A stretch of DNA of 64,000 nt, taken from assembly GCF_002278925.1 (NCBI RefSeq), contig NZ_NCJH01000002.1, forward strand, positions 286,985 to 350,984, written 5' to 3'. The DNA is from Polaromonas sp. 39-63-25. Lineage in GTDB: Bacteria > Pseudomonadota > Gammaproteobacteria > Burkholderiales > Burkholderiaceae_C. Made by a program: the position numbers and the translations under genes. Below, in pieces: positions 36,096 through 45,968 of the stretch (positions are counted from its first letter, which is position 1; every line of letters starts with the position of its first letter). The notes beneath the pieces were generated by a model that saw nothing but the letters and a program-made list of their open reading frames with translations, made no database searches and was not told the DNA's origin.

Positions 36096-36533
36096 ATGAG
36101 GAAGCCCCGATTGCGAAAACTGCTTTTTACTGCCTGCCTGCTGATGGCCGCTCCCCTGCTGCAGGCCGCCGGAGAATCCGCGCCGGCGAACGCTCCCCCG
36201 CTGACAGGCACCTGGTCCTGGTCGCTCTTCGGGGGCAGCTGTACCGAGACGTGGCAGTACCGCAGCAACCGCACGGTGCTCAGCACCAGCGGGCAGGAAG
36301 TGGCCGAAAAAACATACGAGGTCGCGAAGCTGCCGGACGCCAACGGTTTCTACAAACTTGTGGAGACCGTGGTCCGGCAAAACGACAAGAAGGATTGTTC
36401 CGGGGCGCTGCTGGAGGGGCCGGGTGAACAGATCACCCGCTTCATTCAGTTCAGTCCGCAGCGCGACAAGATGCTGGTCTGCGAGAAGGCCTCTCTCCAG
36501 GCCTGCTTTGGACCGGTGTCGAAGATGGAATGA
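36096..36533 (+). CDS. Hypothetical exported protein
   Basis: A 145-residue protein with a basic N terminus and a signal peptide (LLFTACLLMAAPLLQAAG). The mature domain starts with TGTWSWSLFGGSCTETWQY, a lipocalin-like opening. Four cysteines (GSCTE, KDCSG, LVCEK, QACFG) could form two disulfides. ATG at 36096 is chosen; an in-frame TTG at 36069 is less likely. I do not recognise a characterised family. Confidence 0.7.
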   Translation: MRKPRLRKLLFTACLLMAAPLLQAAGESAPANAPPLTGTWSWSLFGGSCTETWQYRSNRTVLSTSGQEVAEKTYEVAKLPDANGFYKLVETVVRQNDKKDCSGALLEGPGEQITRFIQFSPQRDKMLVCEKASLQACFGPVSKME

Positions 36534-36594
36534 GCAGCGCGCCGTGGTGGGTGCTATATGGAAATGCCCCGGCGGGTGAGGCCGGGGCAGGGTG

Positions 36595-36747
36595 TCAATT
36601 CGAATCGCTCTGCGCCCCGGCACGCCGACGCCGCGTCGCAGCTGGCCTGAGCGGCGTTACAGGCGGGTTGCGCCTGCTGGCGTAGCGGCGATACAGCCTG
36701 GCCGCCAGCCCGGAGGTGATGGCGAAAACAAGCAGTTTGCGAAGCAT
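36595..36747 (-). CDS. Small basic membrane-anchored protein, 50 aa
   Basis: Fifty residues starting MLRKLLVFAITSGLAARLYR, a short hydrophobic segment followed by an Arg-rich tail ending in QSDSN. GGGAGG lies seven bases upstream of the ATG at 36747, an excellent ribosome-binding site. It is followed by a GCCCCGG/CCGGGGC hairpin at about 36565-36588. No function is known to me. It forms a likely pair with the 24-residue ORF upstream on the same strand. Confidence 0.6.
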   Translation of the reverse strand: MLRKLLVFAITSGLAARLYRRYASRRNPPVTPLRPAATRRRRAGAQSDSN

Positions 36748-36763
36748 GAAGTGCCTCCCGGAT

Positions 36764-36838
36764 TTAAAAAACGCCGAACAACATCAAGAGAATGATGACG
36801 CTGATCGGTACACCGAGTAACCAGGCAATGATGGGCAT
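36764..36838 (-). CDS. Micro-protein, single membrane helix, 24 aa
   Basis: A 24-residue ORF, MPIIAWLLGVPISVIILLML then FGVF, that would form one transmembrane helix. AAGGAG lies seven bases before the ATG at 36838, which makes translation credible in spite of the size. It lies 16 bases upstream of the 50-residue ORF on the same strand. Tiny membrane proteins of this kind occur in Burkholderiales, but the role is unknown. Confidence 0.6.
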   Translation of the reverse strand: MPIIAWLLGVPISVIILLMLFGVF

Positions 36839-37047
36839 GTGATTTCTCCTTGTTAAGTACGAAACCCAAAGATAAGCACCTCACGCAGGAGCGAGTGCCG
36901 GAAGCGGACCCCAGCAAAGGTAGGGCCAGACCTACACGGCAGCGTTGAACGCCACACCTGGTCGCGGGACGAGCCACAGAGCTTCGGTATATTGGGGGGC
37001 TTCGCTCACCACCCTGCCCGGCCCGTTTTTCCCTTTTTGAAACCACC

Positions 37048-37659
37048 ATGAAAAAGCTCTACAGATATTTCTTCCGCGGGCTGATCACCATCCTGCCGCT
37101 GGCCCTGACCCTGTACCTTCTCTTCATCATGCTCGCATGGATGGAGACCCTGACGTTGTGGATCCTGCGGCCGCTGTTCGGCGACTTCTACATTCCTGGC
37201 ATGGGGCTGGTGGTCGGCATGCTGGGCATTGTGTTGATCGGCTACCTGGTGTCCAAACCGCGCGTGCGCAAGGCGCTGCTGGTTGTCGAGCTGCCGTTCA
37301 CCAACCTGCCTGTCGTCAAAAGCATTTACTCGTCGCTCAAGAGTTTTGCCGACTACTTTTCGCCCACGGGCAAACAGGGCGAACAAAGCGTGGTGATCCT
37401 GCGCATGCCGGACAACGGGCTCGAAATTGTGGGTCTGATCACGCGCCGCAGTTTTTCGGATCTGCCCGCGGGCTTTCTGCCGGGGGAACGTGTGGCGGTG
37501 TATTTGCCGATGGGCTACATGATCGGCGGCTACACCGTTTTTGTGCCTGTCGAATGGGTGCAACCGATTGCGATGACGGTTGAGGAAGCGATGCGCTCGT
37601 CGATGTTCGCCTGGATGGCGCGGCCACCGAGTTCTGCGGACAACGCGCCCCGGCCCTGA
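37048..37659 (+). CDS. DUF502 membrane protein
   Basis: A 203-residue inner-membrane protein of the DUF502 family. Two membrane helices lie near the N terminus (LITILPLALTLYLLFIML and GLVVGMLGIVLIGYLVS). A soluble domain follows with the family motifs LPFTNLPVVKSIYSSLKSF and GFLPGERVAVYLPMGYMIGGYTVFVP. The family lacks a defined function; homologues are widespread from bacteria to plants. The ATG follows a weak ribosome-binding site but the length fits. Confidence 0.88.
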   Translation: MKKLYRYFFRGLITILPLALTLYLLFIMLAWMETLTLWILRPLFGDFYIPGMGLVVGMLGIVLIGYLVSKPRVRKALLVVELPFTNLPVVKSIYSSLKSFADYFSPTGKQGEQSVVILRMPDNGLEIVGLITRRSFSDLPAGFLPGERVAVYLPMGYMIGGYTVFVPVEWVQPIAMTVEEAMRSSMFAWMARPPSSADNAPRP

Positions 37660-37671
37660 GTCGGCGTTCTA

Positions 37672-37730
37672 TTGCTATCAATAAAATAGCTATTGCCGCC
37701 CGCCCGATAAGGACTGGCAGCCAAAATGAT
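37672..37730 (+). repeat. Dispersed short repeat, copy 3
   Basis: This contains the GCTATCAATAAAATAGC palindrome (37674-37690), then AATAGCTATTGCCGC and GGACTGGCAGCCAAAAT at the same spacing as in the other copies of the family. It lies between the DUF502 gene and infA. Confidence 0.6.
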
Positions 37731-37751
37731 CTATAAAAGAGTGGCTTGCGA

Positions 37752-38003
37752 CTAGTGGGTGCGCGAAGGGCCTGGGCCACGGCCGGCAATGTGCCGGAAC
37801 GTGATGCGCCCCTTGCTCAGGTCATAAGGCGACAGCTCCAGCGACACCTGGTCGCCCGCCAGAATGCGGATATGGTTCTTGCGCATCTTGCCGGAGGTGT
37901 AGGCCACCAGCTTGTGGCCGTTGTCCAGCGTCACGCGAAAGCGCGAGTCCGGCAGCACTTCGTTGACCAGTCCGTGCATTTCAATCAGTTCTTCTTTGGC
38001 CAT
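37752..38003 (-). CDS. infA: Translation initiation factor IF-1 (paralogue)
   Basis: An 83-residue OB-fold protein, [21 protein letters not shown] then the IF-1 core [30 protein letters not shown]. It binds the ribosomal A site during initiation. The C terminus is an unusual [14 protein letters not shown] instead of the common FRHK-type ending, giving about 11 extra residues. It is not in a ribosomal-protein operon, so it is probably the second IF-1 copy common in this family. AAGGAG before the ATG at 38003 sets the start. Confidence 0.92.
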   Translation of the reverse strand: MAKEELIEMHGLVNEVLPDSRFRVTLDNGHKLVAYTSGKMRKNHIRILAGDQVSLELSPYDLSKGRITFRHIAGRGPGPSRTH

Positions 38004-38063
38004 GATGAAAACTCCTTGGGAATTTGAAAAAAATCTGTCGTGCAGGTGATCGGGCAAAGCCGT

Positions 38064-38312
38064 TCAGGCGCAAACCGGCGACGTGCGCTCGTGAATCCAG
38101 CCGAGGGCGTGTTCCGTGGCGTACTGCACGGCAGCCGCGGCGCTGTCAAAAAGCCCGCTGAACCGCAGCACGCGGTCATGCGTGGCACTGCCGCGCCCGG
38201 AGCGGATGGAGACCGACGCCGCGTAAAGGCCTTCGCCCTGCGGTTTGGCGAGCGGGGAGACAAGGTACTTGCCCACCGCGATGTTGGTGTGATCGATGTT
38301 CATAAAGTCCAT
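38064..38312 (-). CDS. Conserved hypothetical protein, 82 aa
   Basis: A small soluble protein: MDFMNIDHTNIAVGKYLVSP, then GEGLYAASVSIRSGRGSATHDRVLRF and a helix with FDSAAAAVQYATEHALGWI. Two ATGs (38312 and 38303) are possible, neither with a strong ribosome-binding site; a CCGGG../CCCGG hairpin lies just upstream. The predicted beta-beta-alpha-like pattern suggests a small stress or nucleic-acid-binding fold, but I recognise no family. It sits 60 bases upstream of infA on the same strand. Confidence 0.6.
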   Translation of the reverse strand: MDFMNIDHTNIAVGKYLVSPLAKPQGEGLYAASVSIRSGRGSATHDRVLRFSGLFDSAAAAVQYATEHALGWIHERTSPVCA

Positions 38313-38792
38313 GCCGGGTATTTTTCCCGGCTTGATAAATAAGGAAATAACGGCTTGCAAGCAAGCCCGCGCGTGTTCGGGTCCTGACCGCCAAGCTTTA
38401 CAACATAAAGGACTGGCTGGTTGAGCCTTGCGTGGGCACCGTTGGGGGAGGTGCTCGCCGGAAATGGAACAGTGTTTGAGAGGGTTCAGCGCTGTAGGGG
38501 CACTGAAAACACTGTGAATTCGGGCTCTTGGAAGCGCCGCATTTGAGAAGGAAGCCGCGTGGTAAGGGGGCTTCGATGTAAAAAGCTGATGCTTTACCGA
38601 ATCGCTTATTGTAACCGTTACCACGCCTGCGCGCACAAAGCCATTACTGAGACGCAGGAAGCAAGGCGCAGAACACCCTCCGAGGAGGTATTTTCAAGCA
38701 GGGGCCGCGGATCTGGCTCTGCCAGTCCGCAGGCGCAGCGCACCCTCGGGGGGCAGAGAGCTACGCGCAGCGAGCGAACGTGGGGGCTCTAT
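38313..38792. other. 480-base intergenic region with a degenerate dispersed repeat
   Basis: No gene is apparent. At 38695-38790 there is a GC-rich element (GCAGGGGCCGCGG..CAGTCCGCAGGCGCAGCGCACCCTCGGGGGGCAG) of a type common between genes in Comamonadaceae, reaching up to the stop of the response-regulator gene. Confidence 0.45.
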
Positions 38793-39764
38793 CTATTGCT
38801 CAAACTGCGGGTGCAGCAGCCGGATCCGGCTCATGGCCATGCCGGCCGCGGCCGTGCGGGTTTCCACGCCAAGCTTGGCAAACACCCGCTCCAGGTGTTT
38901 TTTCACCGTCATCGGGCTGGTGCCCAGGATGTCGCCGATGTCGCGGTTGATCTTGCCTTTGACCACCCAATACAACACCTCAGCCTCGCGCGCCGTGAGC
39001 TTGAAGCTCAGGCTCATGGCCTGGATCACGGTGTCGTCGGACTCCTCGCGCATGATGATCAGCCAGTCGTCGTCGCCAGTCTGCTGGTGCAGTCGAAAGG
39101 TCAGCCGGCGCGCGACCGAGGCAGCGCTCTCGCACACCAGGCGCGGCGGCTCGATCTGCCGCTCGGCATCGGCCAGGTTGCGCCGTAGCCAGGTCAGCAC
39201 GGCTGCAGGCGTCTGCGGCGCGCTGGTGCCGTAATACTGCTGCAGCAGCTCGCGCGCCAGCGGTGTCTGCCACATCAGCTTGCCGTCATTGGCTCGCACC
39301 GTGATGGTGGCGTAGCCAAAGGCGTCCAGGGCGTTGCGCGCCTGGCGCTTTTCGCGCGCGCTCTGCAAATGCACACCGATGCGCGCCAACACTTCCTTGG
39401 GCTTGATCGGTTTGGTCACATAGTCGACACCACCCGATTCCAGCGCGGCGACCAGGTACTCGGTCTCGGTCAGCCCGGTCATGAAGATGATGGGAATGTG
39501 CGCGGTACGCGCATCGGCCTTCAGGCGCTTGGCCACCTCGAAGCCATCCATGCCCGGCATCATCGCGTCGAGCAGCACGATGTCGGGCAGGGCCTGGGCA
39601 GCGCGCTGCAAGGCGGCTTCGCCGTGGGTGGCCACCAGCACGGTGTAGCCCGATTCATCGAGCGCGTCGTGCAGCACTGACAGGTTGTCGGGCACGTCGT
39701 CGACGATCAGCACCACGTCGCTGTTGGCGCGGTCCAGCGTGTGCGCGAGTGTGCGGTCGTTCAT
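38793..39764 (-). CDS. Response regulator with LuxR-type DNA-binding domain
   Basis: A 323-residue regulator. The receiver domain (about 16-135) has the phospho-acceptor Asp66 in IVLLDAMMPGMDGFEV and the conserved Lys in YVTKPIKP. A middle segment of about 115 residues follows (FGYATITVRANDGKLMWQTP), a PAS-like or effector region. The C-terminal LuxR helix-turn-helix (LTAREAEVLYWVVKGKINRDIGDILGTSPMTVKKHLERV) is at about 255-310. Its start overlaps the stop of the permease-kinase gene by four bases, so the two form a cognate pair that may control urease or nitrogen genes (inference). Confidence 0.9.
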   Translation of the reverse strand: MNDRTLAHTLDRANSDVVLIVDDVPDNLSVLHDALDESGYTVLVATHGEAALQRAAQALPDIVLLDAMMPGMDGFEVAKRLKADARTAHIPIIFMTGLTETEYLVAALESGGVDYVTKPIKPKEVLARIGVHLQSAREKRQARNALDAFGYATITVRANDGKLMWQTPLARELLQQYYGTSAPQTPAAVLTWLRRNLADAERQIEPPRLVCESAASVARRLTFRLHQQTGDDDWLIIMREESDDTVIQAMSLSFKLTAREAEVLYWVVKGKINRDIGDILGTSPMTVKKHLERVFAKLGVETRTAAAGMAMSRIRLLHPQFEQ

Positions 39765-42700
39765 GTCGGCACCTCGCTGAGCTGCTGGCTCATGGTTTCA
39801 AACTGGAACTGGCGCGCCAGGCCGCGCATTTCGGCGGCAAACCCGGCGCTTTGCGGCTGTGATTTTTCGATCTCGTCGAGGGTATTCATGATGCCGCGAA
39901 AATAACCGAGGTTGACCACCTCGCGCAAGGCGTCGAGCTGCGCCGCGGGCGGGTAGATGCGCGGCAGCGCAGCCGGCGCCGGTGCGGCCGGCGCCTGCGG
40001 CGGCGCTTCCAGCCAGACCAGCGCCAGGCGCCGCTCCAGCCAGTCGATCAACTCACTGTGGCGCACCGGCTTGAGGATGAAGTCTTCGAGACGGATGCCG
40101 ACGTCGTTGTCCAGCCCCTTGTCGAAGGCGTTGGCCGACACGATCGCCAGGTGAATATCGGCATGGCCCGCCGCACGCAGGCGGCGCAGGGTCTCCCAGC
40201 CGTCGATGCCGGGCATGGCCAGGTCCATCAGGATGACCTCGGGCCGGTAGCCGGCGGCCAGCAGGTCCAGGCAGTCGTGACCGCTGGCGGCCGTGCGTAT
40301 TTCGAAACCGAGCGGCTGCAACACATTGACCAGCAGTTCGCGGTCGGCCTCCTCGTTGTCCACCACCAGCACGCGCCGGCGCGGCCCCGCATAACCGTAA
40401 CGTGCCTTGTGCGCACGCGACGATGGCGCCGGCAGCGCCGCGCCGGGCGCCAGCCGCACTTCGGGCAAAAACAGCTTGACGCGAAACACCGAGCCGACAT
40501 CGGGCGTGCTGGCCACCGTGAGTTCGCCGCCCATCAGGTCGGTCAGCATCTTGGCAATCGTCAGCCCCAGGCCCGCGCCCGGTGCAGCGGGGCCGGGTGT
40601 TGACGCCCGCGTGAAGGGCTCGAAGATGCGCTCGATTTCCTGCGCCGACAGGCCCGGGCCGGTGTCCTCTATCTCGATGCTGGCCATCTCGCGCGCATAT
40701 TTCAGGCGCAGGTTGATGCGCCCCCTGGCCGTGAACTTGACGGCGTTGCCCAGCAGGTTGATCAGGATTTGCCGAACACGTTTTTCGTCGGCACGCACCA
40801 CCACCGGCAGCGTGCCTTCGGACTCGAAGTGAAAGCCCAGCCCCTTGGCTTGCGCCTCAAGCTCGAACATGCCGGCCATCTCCTGCACAAAGTCGGCAAA
40901 GTGCATGGGCCTGACATTGAGCGTCAGTTTGCCGCTTTCGATGCGCGCAATGTCCAGCGTTCCCTCGATCAGCGAGAGCAGGTGTTCGCCGCCGCGCTTG
41001 ATGACGCCTACCGCCTGCTGGCGGTGCAGCGGAATCGACGTGTCTTCGCCCATCAGTTGCGCATAACCGAGGATGCTGTTGAGCGGCGTGCGCAACTCGT
41101 GGCTGATGGCGCTGATGTAGCGGCTCTTGGCCTGGTTGGCCAGATCCGCCACCCGTTTGGCCTGCTGCAGGGCCTCGTCGGTCTGGCGGTGCGACTCGAT
41201 TTCCCTCATCAGCAAGTGCGTCTGGCGGTTCGACTCTTCCTGCGCCACCTGCCGGCTCTTGTGCGCCAGCACCAGCCACCAGGCCACCAGCCCGGCAATC
41301 ACCAGCAGCGCCATGTAGGCCTTCAGGAAGCCGGAGCGCAGCGCCGATTCGGAGGCGGCCTGCAGGTCCAGCAAGGCGCGCATTTCCTGGTGGTAAAGCA
41401 GGCCGAACACGCTGGCCAGCAGGGGCACGATGATCAGCATCAAGAGCAGGAAGTGCCCGAGCCCGGTGTCCAGATACGGCCAGATACGGCGCGGCAGCAG
41501 CCAGCGCAGCGTGGCCGACCATTGCGCCGACAGGCTGGCCTGCGGCTTGCACAAATCGCCGCAACGCGCATCCAGCGTGCAGCACAGCGAACAGATGGGC
41601 CCCTGGTAGGCCGGGCAATGCGCCATGTCCGGGCCTTCGTAGTCGCGCTCGCAGATCACGCAGCGCTTGAGGGCATAGGGTTTGTAATTGCCCTGGGCAT
41701 CGGCCTCGGGCGCTTCCCCCTGACGGGCAATGTAATAGCGCCCTTTCGTGGCCCAGGCAATCAGCGGCGAGGTGACAAAGGCCGTGCCCAGCGCAATGAC
41801 CGCAGAAAAAGCCTGGGCCAGCGGGCCGAACAGGCCCAGGTGCGCGGTGACCGACAGCAGCGAGGCCAGTGCCATCGCCCCCACACCGACCGGGTTGATG
41901 TCGTAGAGGTGCGCACGCTTGAACTCGATGCCCTTGGGCGACAGGCCCAGCGGTTTGTTGATGACGAGGTCAGCCACCACCGCCATCATCCAGGCAATCG
42001 CGATGTTGGAATACAGGCCCAGCACATCACCGAGGGCCTGGAACACATTCATCTCCATCAGCATGAAGGCGATCAGCGTGTTGAACACCACCCAGACCAC
42101 GCGCCCCGGGTGACTGTGCGTCAGGCGCGAGAAGAAGTTGGACCAGGCGAGTGATCCTGCATAGGCGTTGGTGACGTTGATCTTGAGCTGCGAGATCACC
42201 ACGAACAGCGCCGTCGCCGCCACCGCCCAGCCGTAATGCGGAAACACGTATTCATAAGCCGCCAGGTACATCTGGTTGGGGTCCACCGCGCGCTCCAGCG
42301 GCACCATGTGCTGGATCGCCAGGTAAGCGAGAAAAGCGCCGCCCAGCATCTTGACCACGCCGAGCAACACCCAGCCGGGGCCGCCGGCCAGTACGCCGGC
42401 CCACCAGCGGCGACGGTTGGCCGCCGTGCGCACCGGCATGAAACGCAGGTAGTCGGCCTGTTCGCCCATTTGGGTGATCAGCGCGATGCCTACCGTCAAA
42501 GCAGCACCAAACAAGTGCAAATCAAACCCTGAACTCGTGCCTTTTTCACCTTTGTAGTGCGTTATCCCCGCAAAGGCCCCTGGATCACGCACCAAAACAT
42601 ACACAAACGGCACCACCAGCATGATCAGCCAGAGCGGCTGCGTCCAGACCTGCAAGCGGCTGATGGCCGACACCCCATGGGTAACCAGAGGGATGACCAC

Positions 42701-43258
42701 CAGCGCGCAGATCAGGTAACCCCAGCTTGGCGGAATGCCCAGCGCCAGCTCCAGCGCATAGGCCATGACCGCCGCCTCCAGCGCAAAGAAGATGAAGGTG
42801 AAGGACGCGTAGATCAGCGAGGTCAGGGTCGAGCCGATGTAGCCGAAGCCGGCGCCGCGCGTCAGCAGGTCCATGTCGACGCCGTAACGGGCGGCATAAA
42901 CGCTGATCGGCAGGCCGGCCATGAAAATGATGAGGCCGGTGGCAACGATGGCCCAGAACGCGTTGGTGAAGCCGTACTTCACCAGCAAGGTGGCGCCCAC
43001 CGCTTCCAGGATCAGGAAGGAGGCCGCACCAAACGCGGTATTGGCGACCCGCCATTCGGACCACCGGCGAAAGCGCTGCGGCGTGAAACGCAGCGCGTAG
43101 TCTTCCATGGTTTCGCTGGCGACCCAGCTGTTGTAGTCGCGTCGGACCTTGATGATGCGCTGCACCGGCGCCTCGGGCCCCGCCTGCGCAGGCATGGCGG
43201 GCGCCCACGGGGGCACCGCCTGGGTCGGCAGGGGCGGCGGCGTGGCGGTGGCGTCCAT
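39761..43258 (-). CDS. NCS1-type permease fused to hybrid histidine kinase
   Basis: 1165 residues. After a Pro-rich tail, residues ~75-505 form a complete NCS1 nucleobase:cation-symporter-like domain with about 12 helices ([41 protein letters not shown]). A cysteine cluster follows: C533, C536, C548, C556, C559, C560, C566, C570, a likely metal site. Two more helices (600-622, 645-665) lead to HisKA with His720 ([11 protein letters not shown]), an ATPase ([22 protein letters not shown]) and a receiver with Asp1012 and Lys1063. This resembles CbrA-type transceptor kinases, but with a different transporter. It is divergent from ureA with a 147-base gap. The ligand may be a purine, pyrimidine, hydantoin or allantoin-like compound (inference). 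Confidence 0.88.
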   Translation of the reverse strand: MDATATPPPLPTQAVPPWAPAMPAQAGPEAPVQRIIKVRRDYNSWVASETMEDYALRFTPQRFRRWSEWRVANTAFGAASFLILEAVGATLLVKYGFTNAFWAIVATGLIIFMAGLPISVYAARYGVDMDLLTRGAGFGYIGSTLTSLIYASFTFIFFALEAAVMAYALELALGIPPSWGYLICALVVIPLVTHGVSAISRLQVWTQPLWLIMLVVPFVYVLVRDPGAFAGITHYKGEKGTSSGFDLHLFGAALTVGIALITQMGEQADYLRFMPVRTAANRRRWWAGVLAGGPGWVLLGVVKMLGGAFLAYLAIQHMVPLERAVDPNQMYLAAYEYVFPHYGWAVAATALFVVISQLKINVTNAYAGSLAWSNFFSRLTHSHPGRVVWVVFNTLIAFMLMEMNVFQALGDVLGLYSNIAIAWMMAVVADLVINKPLGLSPKGIEFKRAHLYDINPVGVGAMALASLLSVTAHLGLFGPLAQAFSAVIALGTAFVTSPLIAWATKGRYYIARQGEAPEADAQGNYKPYALKRCVICERDYEGPDMAHCPAYQGPICSLCCTLDARCGDLCKPQASLSAQWSATLRWLLPRRIWPYLDTGLGHFLLLMLIIVPLLASVFGLLYHQEMRALLDLQAASESALRSGFLKAYMALLVIAGLVAWWLVLAHKSRQVAQEESNRQTHLLMREIESHRQTDEALQQAKRVADLANQAKSRYISAISHELRTPLNSILGYAQLMGEDTSIPLHRQQAVGVIKRGGEHLLSLIEGTLDIARIESGKLTLNVRPMHFADFVQEMAGMFELEAQAKGLGFHFESEGTLPVVVRADEKRVRQILINLLGNAVKFTARGRINLRLKYAREMASIEIEDTGPGLSAQEIERIFEPFTRASTPGPAAPGAGLGLTIAKMLTDLMGGELTVASTPDVGSVFRVKLFLPEVRLAPGAALPAPSSRAHKARYGYAGPRRRVLVVDNEEADRELLVNVLQPLGFEIRTAASGHDCLDLLAAGYRPEVILMDLAMPGIDGWETLRRLRAAGHADIHLAIVSANAFDKGLDNDVGIRLEDFILKPVRHSELIDWLERRLALVWLEAPPQAPAAPAPAALPRIYPPAAQLDALREVVNLGYFRGIMNTLDEIEKSQPQSAGFAAEMRGLARQFQFETMSQQLSEVPT

Positions 43259-43405
43259 GGGGTGTCAATACGTCATAAGGCGGAGCCTCATCAAGTGCAG
43301 ATTCCATGCCACAGAGGGAAAACCAGCGCTACGGGGCCCATTCGTGTGGCACCATTCTTGCACCCCGGCAGAGCGTCCACTGCTGCAGCCGACCCCGGAG
43401 AACCC

Positions 43406-43708
43406 ATGGAACTGACCCCCAGAGAAAAAGACAAGCTGCTCATTTTTACGGCCGCGCTGCTGGCCGAGAGGCGCCAGGCCAGAGGCCTGAAACTGAACTA
43501 CCCCGAAGCCGTCGCGCTGATCAGCGCCGCCGTGATGGAAGGCGCACGGGACGGCAAAACCGTGGCCCAGCTCATGAGCGAAGGCCGCACGATTCTGACG
43601 CGCGCCGACGTGATGGACGGCATCCCCGAGCTGATCCCCGACATCCAGGTCGAAGCCACCTTTCCCGACGGCACCAAGCTGGTCACCGTGCACCAGCCGA
43701 TTGTGTGA
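43406..43708 (+). CDS. ureA: Urease subunit gamma UreA
   Basis: The 100-residue small structural subunit of urease, which hydrolyses urea to ammonia and carbamate in the cytoplasm. The family sequence is complete: [41 protein letters not shown] and [24 protein letters not shown] box precedes the ATG at 43406. It heads ureA-(61-residue ORF)-ureBCEFG and is divergent from the permease-kinase gene. Confidence 0.97.
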   Translation: MELTPREKDKLLIFTAALLAERRQARGLKLNYPEAVALISAAVMEGARDGKTVAQLMSEGRTILTRADVMDGIPELIPDIQVEATFPDGTKLVTVHQPIV

Positions 43709-43737
43709 ATCATCCACCCCTGCAAAAAGCCCGCACC

Positions 43738-43923
43738 ATGAAAACCAGCCTTGCTCTCAAAACTATAGCTACTTGCGCAATAACAACATGGGCTGGAGCC
43801 TCATTTGGCCATGACGGCCACCTGATGGCCGGCGCCCACTGGCATGCCACCGACGCCTGGGGTTTTGTGGCCCTGGGCGGCCTGGTTGTGCTGGCGATCT
43901 GGCTGTCCAACAAAGACAAATGA
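43738..43923 (+). CDS. Small exported protein between ureA and ureB, 61 aa
   Basis: A 61-residue ORF with a signal-peptide-like start ([20 protein letters not shown]), a His-rich short segment ([19 protein letters not shown]) and one C-terminal helix ([15 protein letters not shown]). It would expose five histidines outside the membrane and could bind nickel, although this is inference. The codons for residues ~7-24 lie inside a copy of the dispersed short repeat. It is 29 bases after ureA and seven before ureB, so it is co-transcribed. I do not know a named family. Confidence 0.6.
   Translation: MKTSLALKTIATCAITTWAGASFGHDGHLMAGAHWHATDAWGFVALGGLVVLAIWLSNKDK
43756..43810 (+). repeat. Dispersed short repeat, copy 4, inside a small ORF
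   Basis: ACTATAGCTACTTGCGC followed after about 14 bases by GGGCTGGAGCCTCATTTGG matches the family consensus. It lies inside the coding sequence of the 61-residue ORF. Confidence 0.6.
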
Positions 43924-43930
43924 GACGGTC

Positions 43931-44236
43931 ATGATTCCTGGCGAAATATTCACCGATGGCCCCGACCATCCGCTCAATACCGGCCGTCGCACCCTGAGCG
44001 TGGTGGTGCAAAACACCGCGGACCGGCCCATCCAGGTCGGCTCGCATTACCACTTTGCCGAGACCAACGGCGCGCTGGCCTTCGACCGCGCCGCCGCGCA
44101 GGGCATGCGGCTCAACATCGCGTCCGGCACGGCCGTGCGTTTTGAGCCCGGGCAGCAGCGCACGGTGGAGCTGGTGGACTTCGCCGGCGAACGAAAAATT
44201 TACGGCTTTCGCGGCCTGGTACAGGGAAAAATCTGA
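43931..44236 (+). CDS. ureB: Urease subunit beta UreB
   Basis: The 101-residue beta subunit: [41 protein letters not shown], and [17 protein letters not shown] all match the family. It packs against UreC in the (UreABC)3 holoenzyme. ATG at 43931 gives the canonical N terminus. The stop overlaps the ureC start (TGATG). Confidence 0.97.
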   Translation: MIPGEIFTDGPDHPLNTGRRTLSVVVQNTADRPIQVGSHYHFAETNGALAFDRAAAQGMRLNIASGTAVRFEPGQQRTVELVDFAGERKIYGFRGLVQGKI

Positions 44237-45954
44237 TGGCAACCATAGGCAGACGCGCTTACGCAGAAATGTTCGGCCCCACCGTAGGCGACCGCCTGCG
44301 GCTGTCCGACACCGAGCTGATGATCGAGGTCGAGGCCGACTACACACTGCGCGCCGGCAGTTACGGCGAGGAAGTGAAATTTGGCGGCGGCAAGACCATC
44401 CGTGACGGCATGGCGCAGTCGCAGAAAACGCGTGCAGAAGGGGCGATGGACTGCGTGATGACCAACGCGCTGATCATCGACCACTGGGGCATCGTCAAGG
44501 CCGACATTGGCCTCAAGGGCGGGCGCATCGCAGCCATCGGCAAGGCCGGCAACCCCGACACCCAGCCCGGCGTGGACATGATCATCGGCCCCGGCACCGA
44601 GATCATCAGCTGCGAAGGCATGATCGTCACCGCCGGCGGCATCGACTCGCACATCCACTTCATCTGCCCGCAGCAGATCGAGGAAGCGCTGACCTCGGGC
44701 GTCACCACCATGCTGGGCGGCGGCACCGGGCCGGCCACCGGCACCTTCGCCACCACCTGCACACCCGGGCCGTGGAACATCGAGCGCATGCTGCAGGCGG
44801 CTGACGCTTTTCCGATGAACCTGGGTTTTCTCGGCAAGGGCAACGCCAGCCTGCCGGCCGCGCTGCACGAACAGATCGATGCGGGCGTGATCGGCCTGAA
44901 GCTGCATGAGGACTGGGGCACGACTCCGGCCGCCATCAGCAACTGCCTGGACGTCGCCGAAGAAACCGACGTGCAGGTTGCCATTCACAGCGACACGCTC
45001 AATGAAAGCGGTTTTGTCGAGAACACGATTGCCGCCACCAAGGGGCGCACCCTGTGCGCCTTCCACACCGAAGGCGCGGGCGGCGGCCACGCACCCGACA
45101 TCCTGAAGGTGGTCGGTGAGCAGAACTTCCTGCCGTCCTCGACCAACCCGACCATGCCCTACACCGTCAACACGCTGGACGAACATGTGGACATGCTGAT
45201 GGTCTGCCACCACCTCGACCCGGCGATTGCCGAGGATCTGGCTTTTGCCGAAAGCCGCATCCGCAAGGAAACGATTGCCGCCGAAGACGTGCTGCACGAC
45301 CTGGGCGCCATCAGCATGATGAGCAGCGACAGCCAGGCCATGGGCCGCGTCGGCGAAGTCATCATCCGCACCTGGCAGACCGCGCACAAGATGAAGGAGC
45401 AGCGCGGCAAGCTGCCGGGCGACACGGAGCGCAACGACAACTTCCGCGTCAAACGCTACATCAGCAAATACACCATCAACCCGGCGATTGCCCACGGCAT
45501 CGCGCACGAGGTCGGCTCCATCGAACTCGGCAAGTGGGCGGACCTGGTGGTCTGGAAGCCGGCCTTCTTCGGCATCAAGCCGGCGCTCATCCTCAAGGGC
45601 GGCTTCATCGCCATGGCCGCGATGGGCGACCCGAACGCCTCCATCCCGACACCGCAACCGGTGCACTACCGCCCGATGTTCGGCGGCTTCGGCGGCGCGA
45701 TTGCCAAAGGCTCGCTGACCTTTGTCTCGCAGGCCGGGCTGGCCGGCGGCATCAAGGAGAGGTTCGGCCTGGCCAAGAATCTGTCCGCCGTGAAAAACAT
45801 ACGCGGCGTGCAAAAGCGCCACATGATCCACAATGACTACGCGCCGAAAATGGAGGTCGATGCACAAACCTACTCGGTGCGCGCCGACGGCCAGTTGCTC
45901 ACTTGCGAACCCGCCGTGAGCCTGCCAATGACACAACGCTACTTTCTTTTCTGA
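44236..45954 (+). CDS. ureC: Urease subunit alpha UreC
   Basis: The 572-residue catalytic subunit with the binuclear nickel site. SHIHF provides nickel-binding histidines, GLKLHEDWG holds the carbamylated lysine (about residue 220), [15 protein letters not shown] gives further ligands, and [16 protein letters not shown] forms part of the mobile flap. The canonical start [20 protein letters not shown] is present and the protein is full-length. It is coupled to ureB by a one-base overlap, with ureE 14 bases downstream. Confidence 0.98.
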   Translation: MATIGRRAYAEMFGPTVGDRLRLSDTELMIEVEADYTLRAGSYGEEVKFGGGKTIRDGMAQSQKTRAEGAMDCVMTNALIIDHWGIVKADIGLKGGRIAAIGKAGNPDTQPGVDMIIGPGTEIISCEGMIVTAGGIDSHIHFICPQQIEEALTSGVTTMLGGGTGPATGTFATTCTPGPWNIERMLQAADAFPMNLGFLGKGNASLPAALHEQIDAGVIGLKLHEDWGTTPAAISNCLDVAEETDVQVAIHSDTLNESGFVENTIAATKGRTLCAFHTEGAGGGHAPDILKVVGEQNFLPSSTNPTMPYTVNTLDEHVDMLMVCHHLDPAIAEDLAFAESRIRKETIAAEDVLHDLGAISMMSSDSQAMGRVGEVIIRTWQTAHKMKEQRGKLPGDTERNDNFRVKRYISKYTINPAIAHGIAHEVGSIELGKWADLVVWKPAFFGIKPALILKGGFIAMAAMGDPNASIPTPQPVHYRPMFGGFGGAIAKGSLTFVSQAGLAGGIKERFGLAKNLSAVKNIRGVQKRHMIHNDYAPKMEVDAQTYSVRADGQLLTCEPAVSLPMTQRYFLF

Positions 45955-45968
45955 ACTGAATTTTCTTC

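Noticed and set aside
44200-45936. A 578-codon frame antisense to ureC
   Set aside because: ureC is unmistakable; the antisense frame has no recognisable domain.
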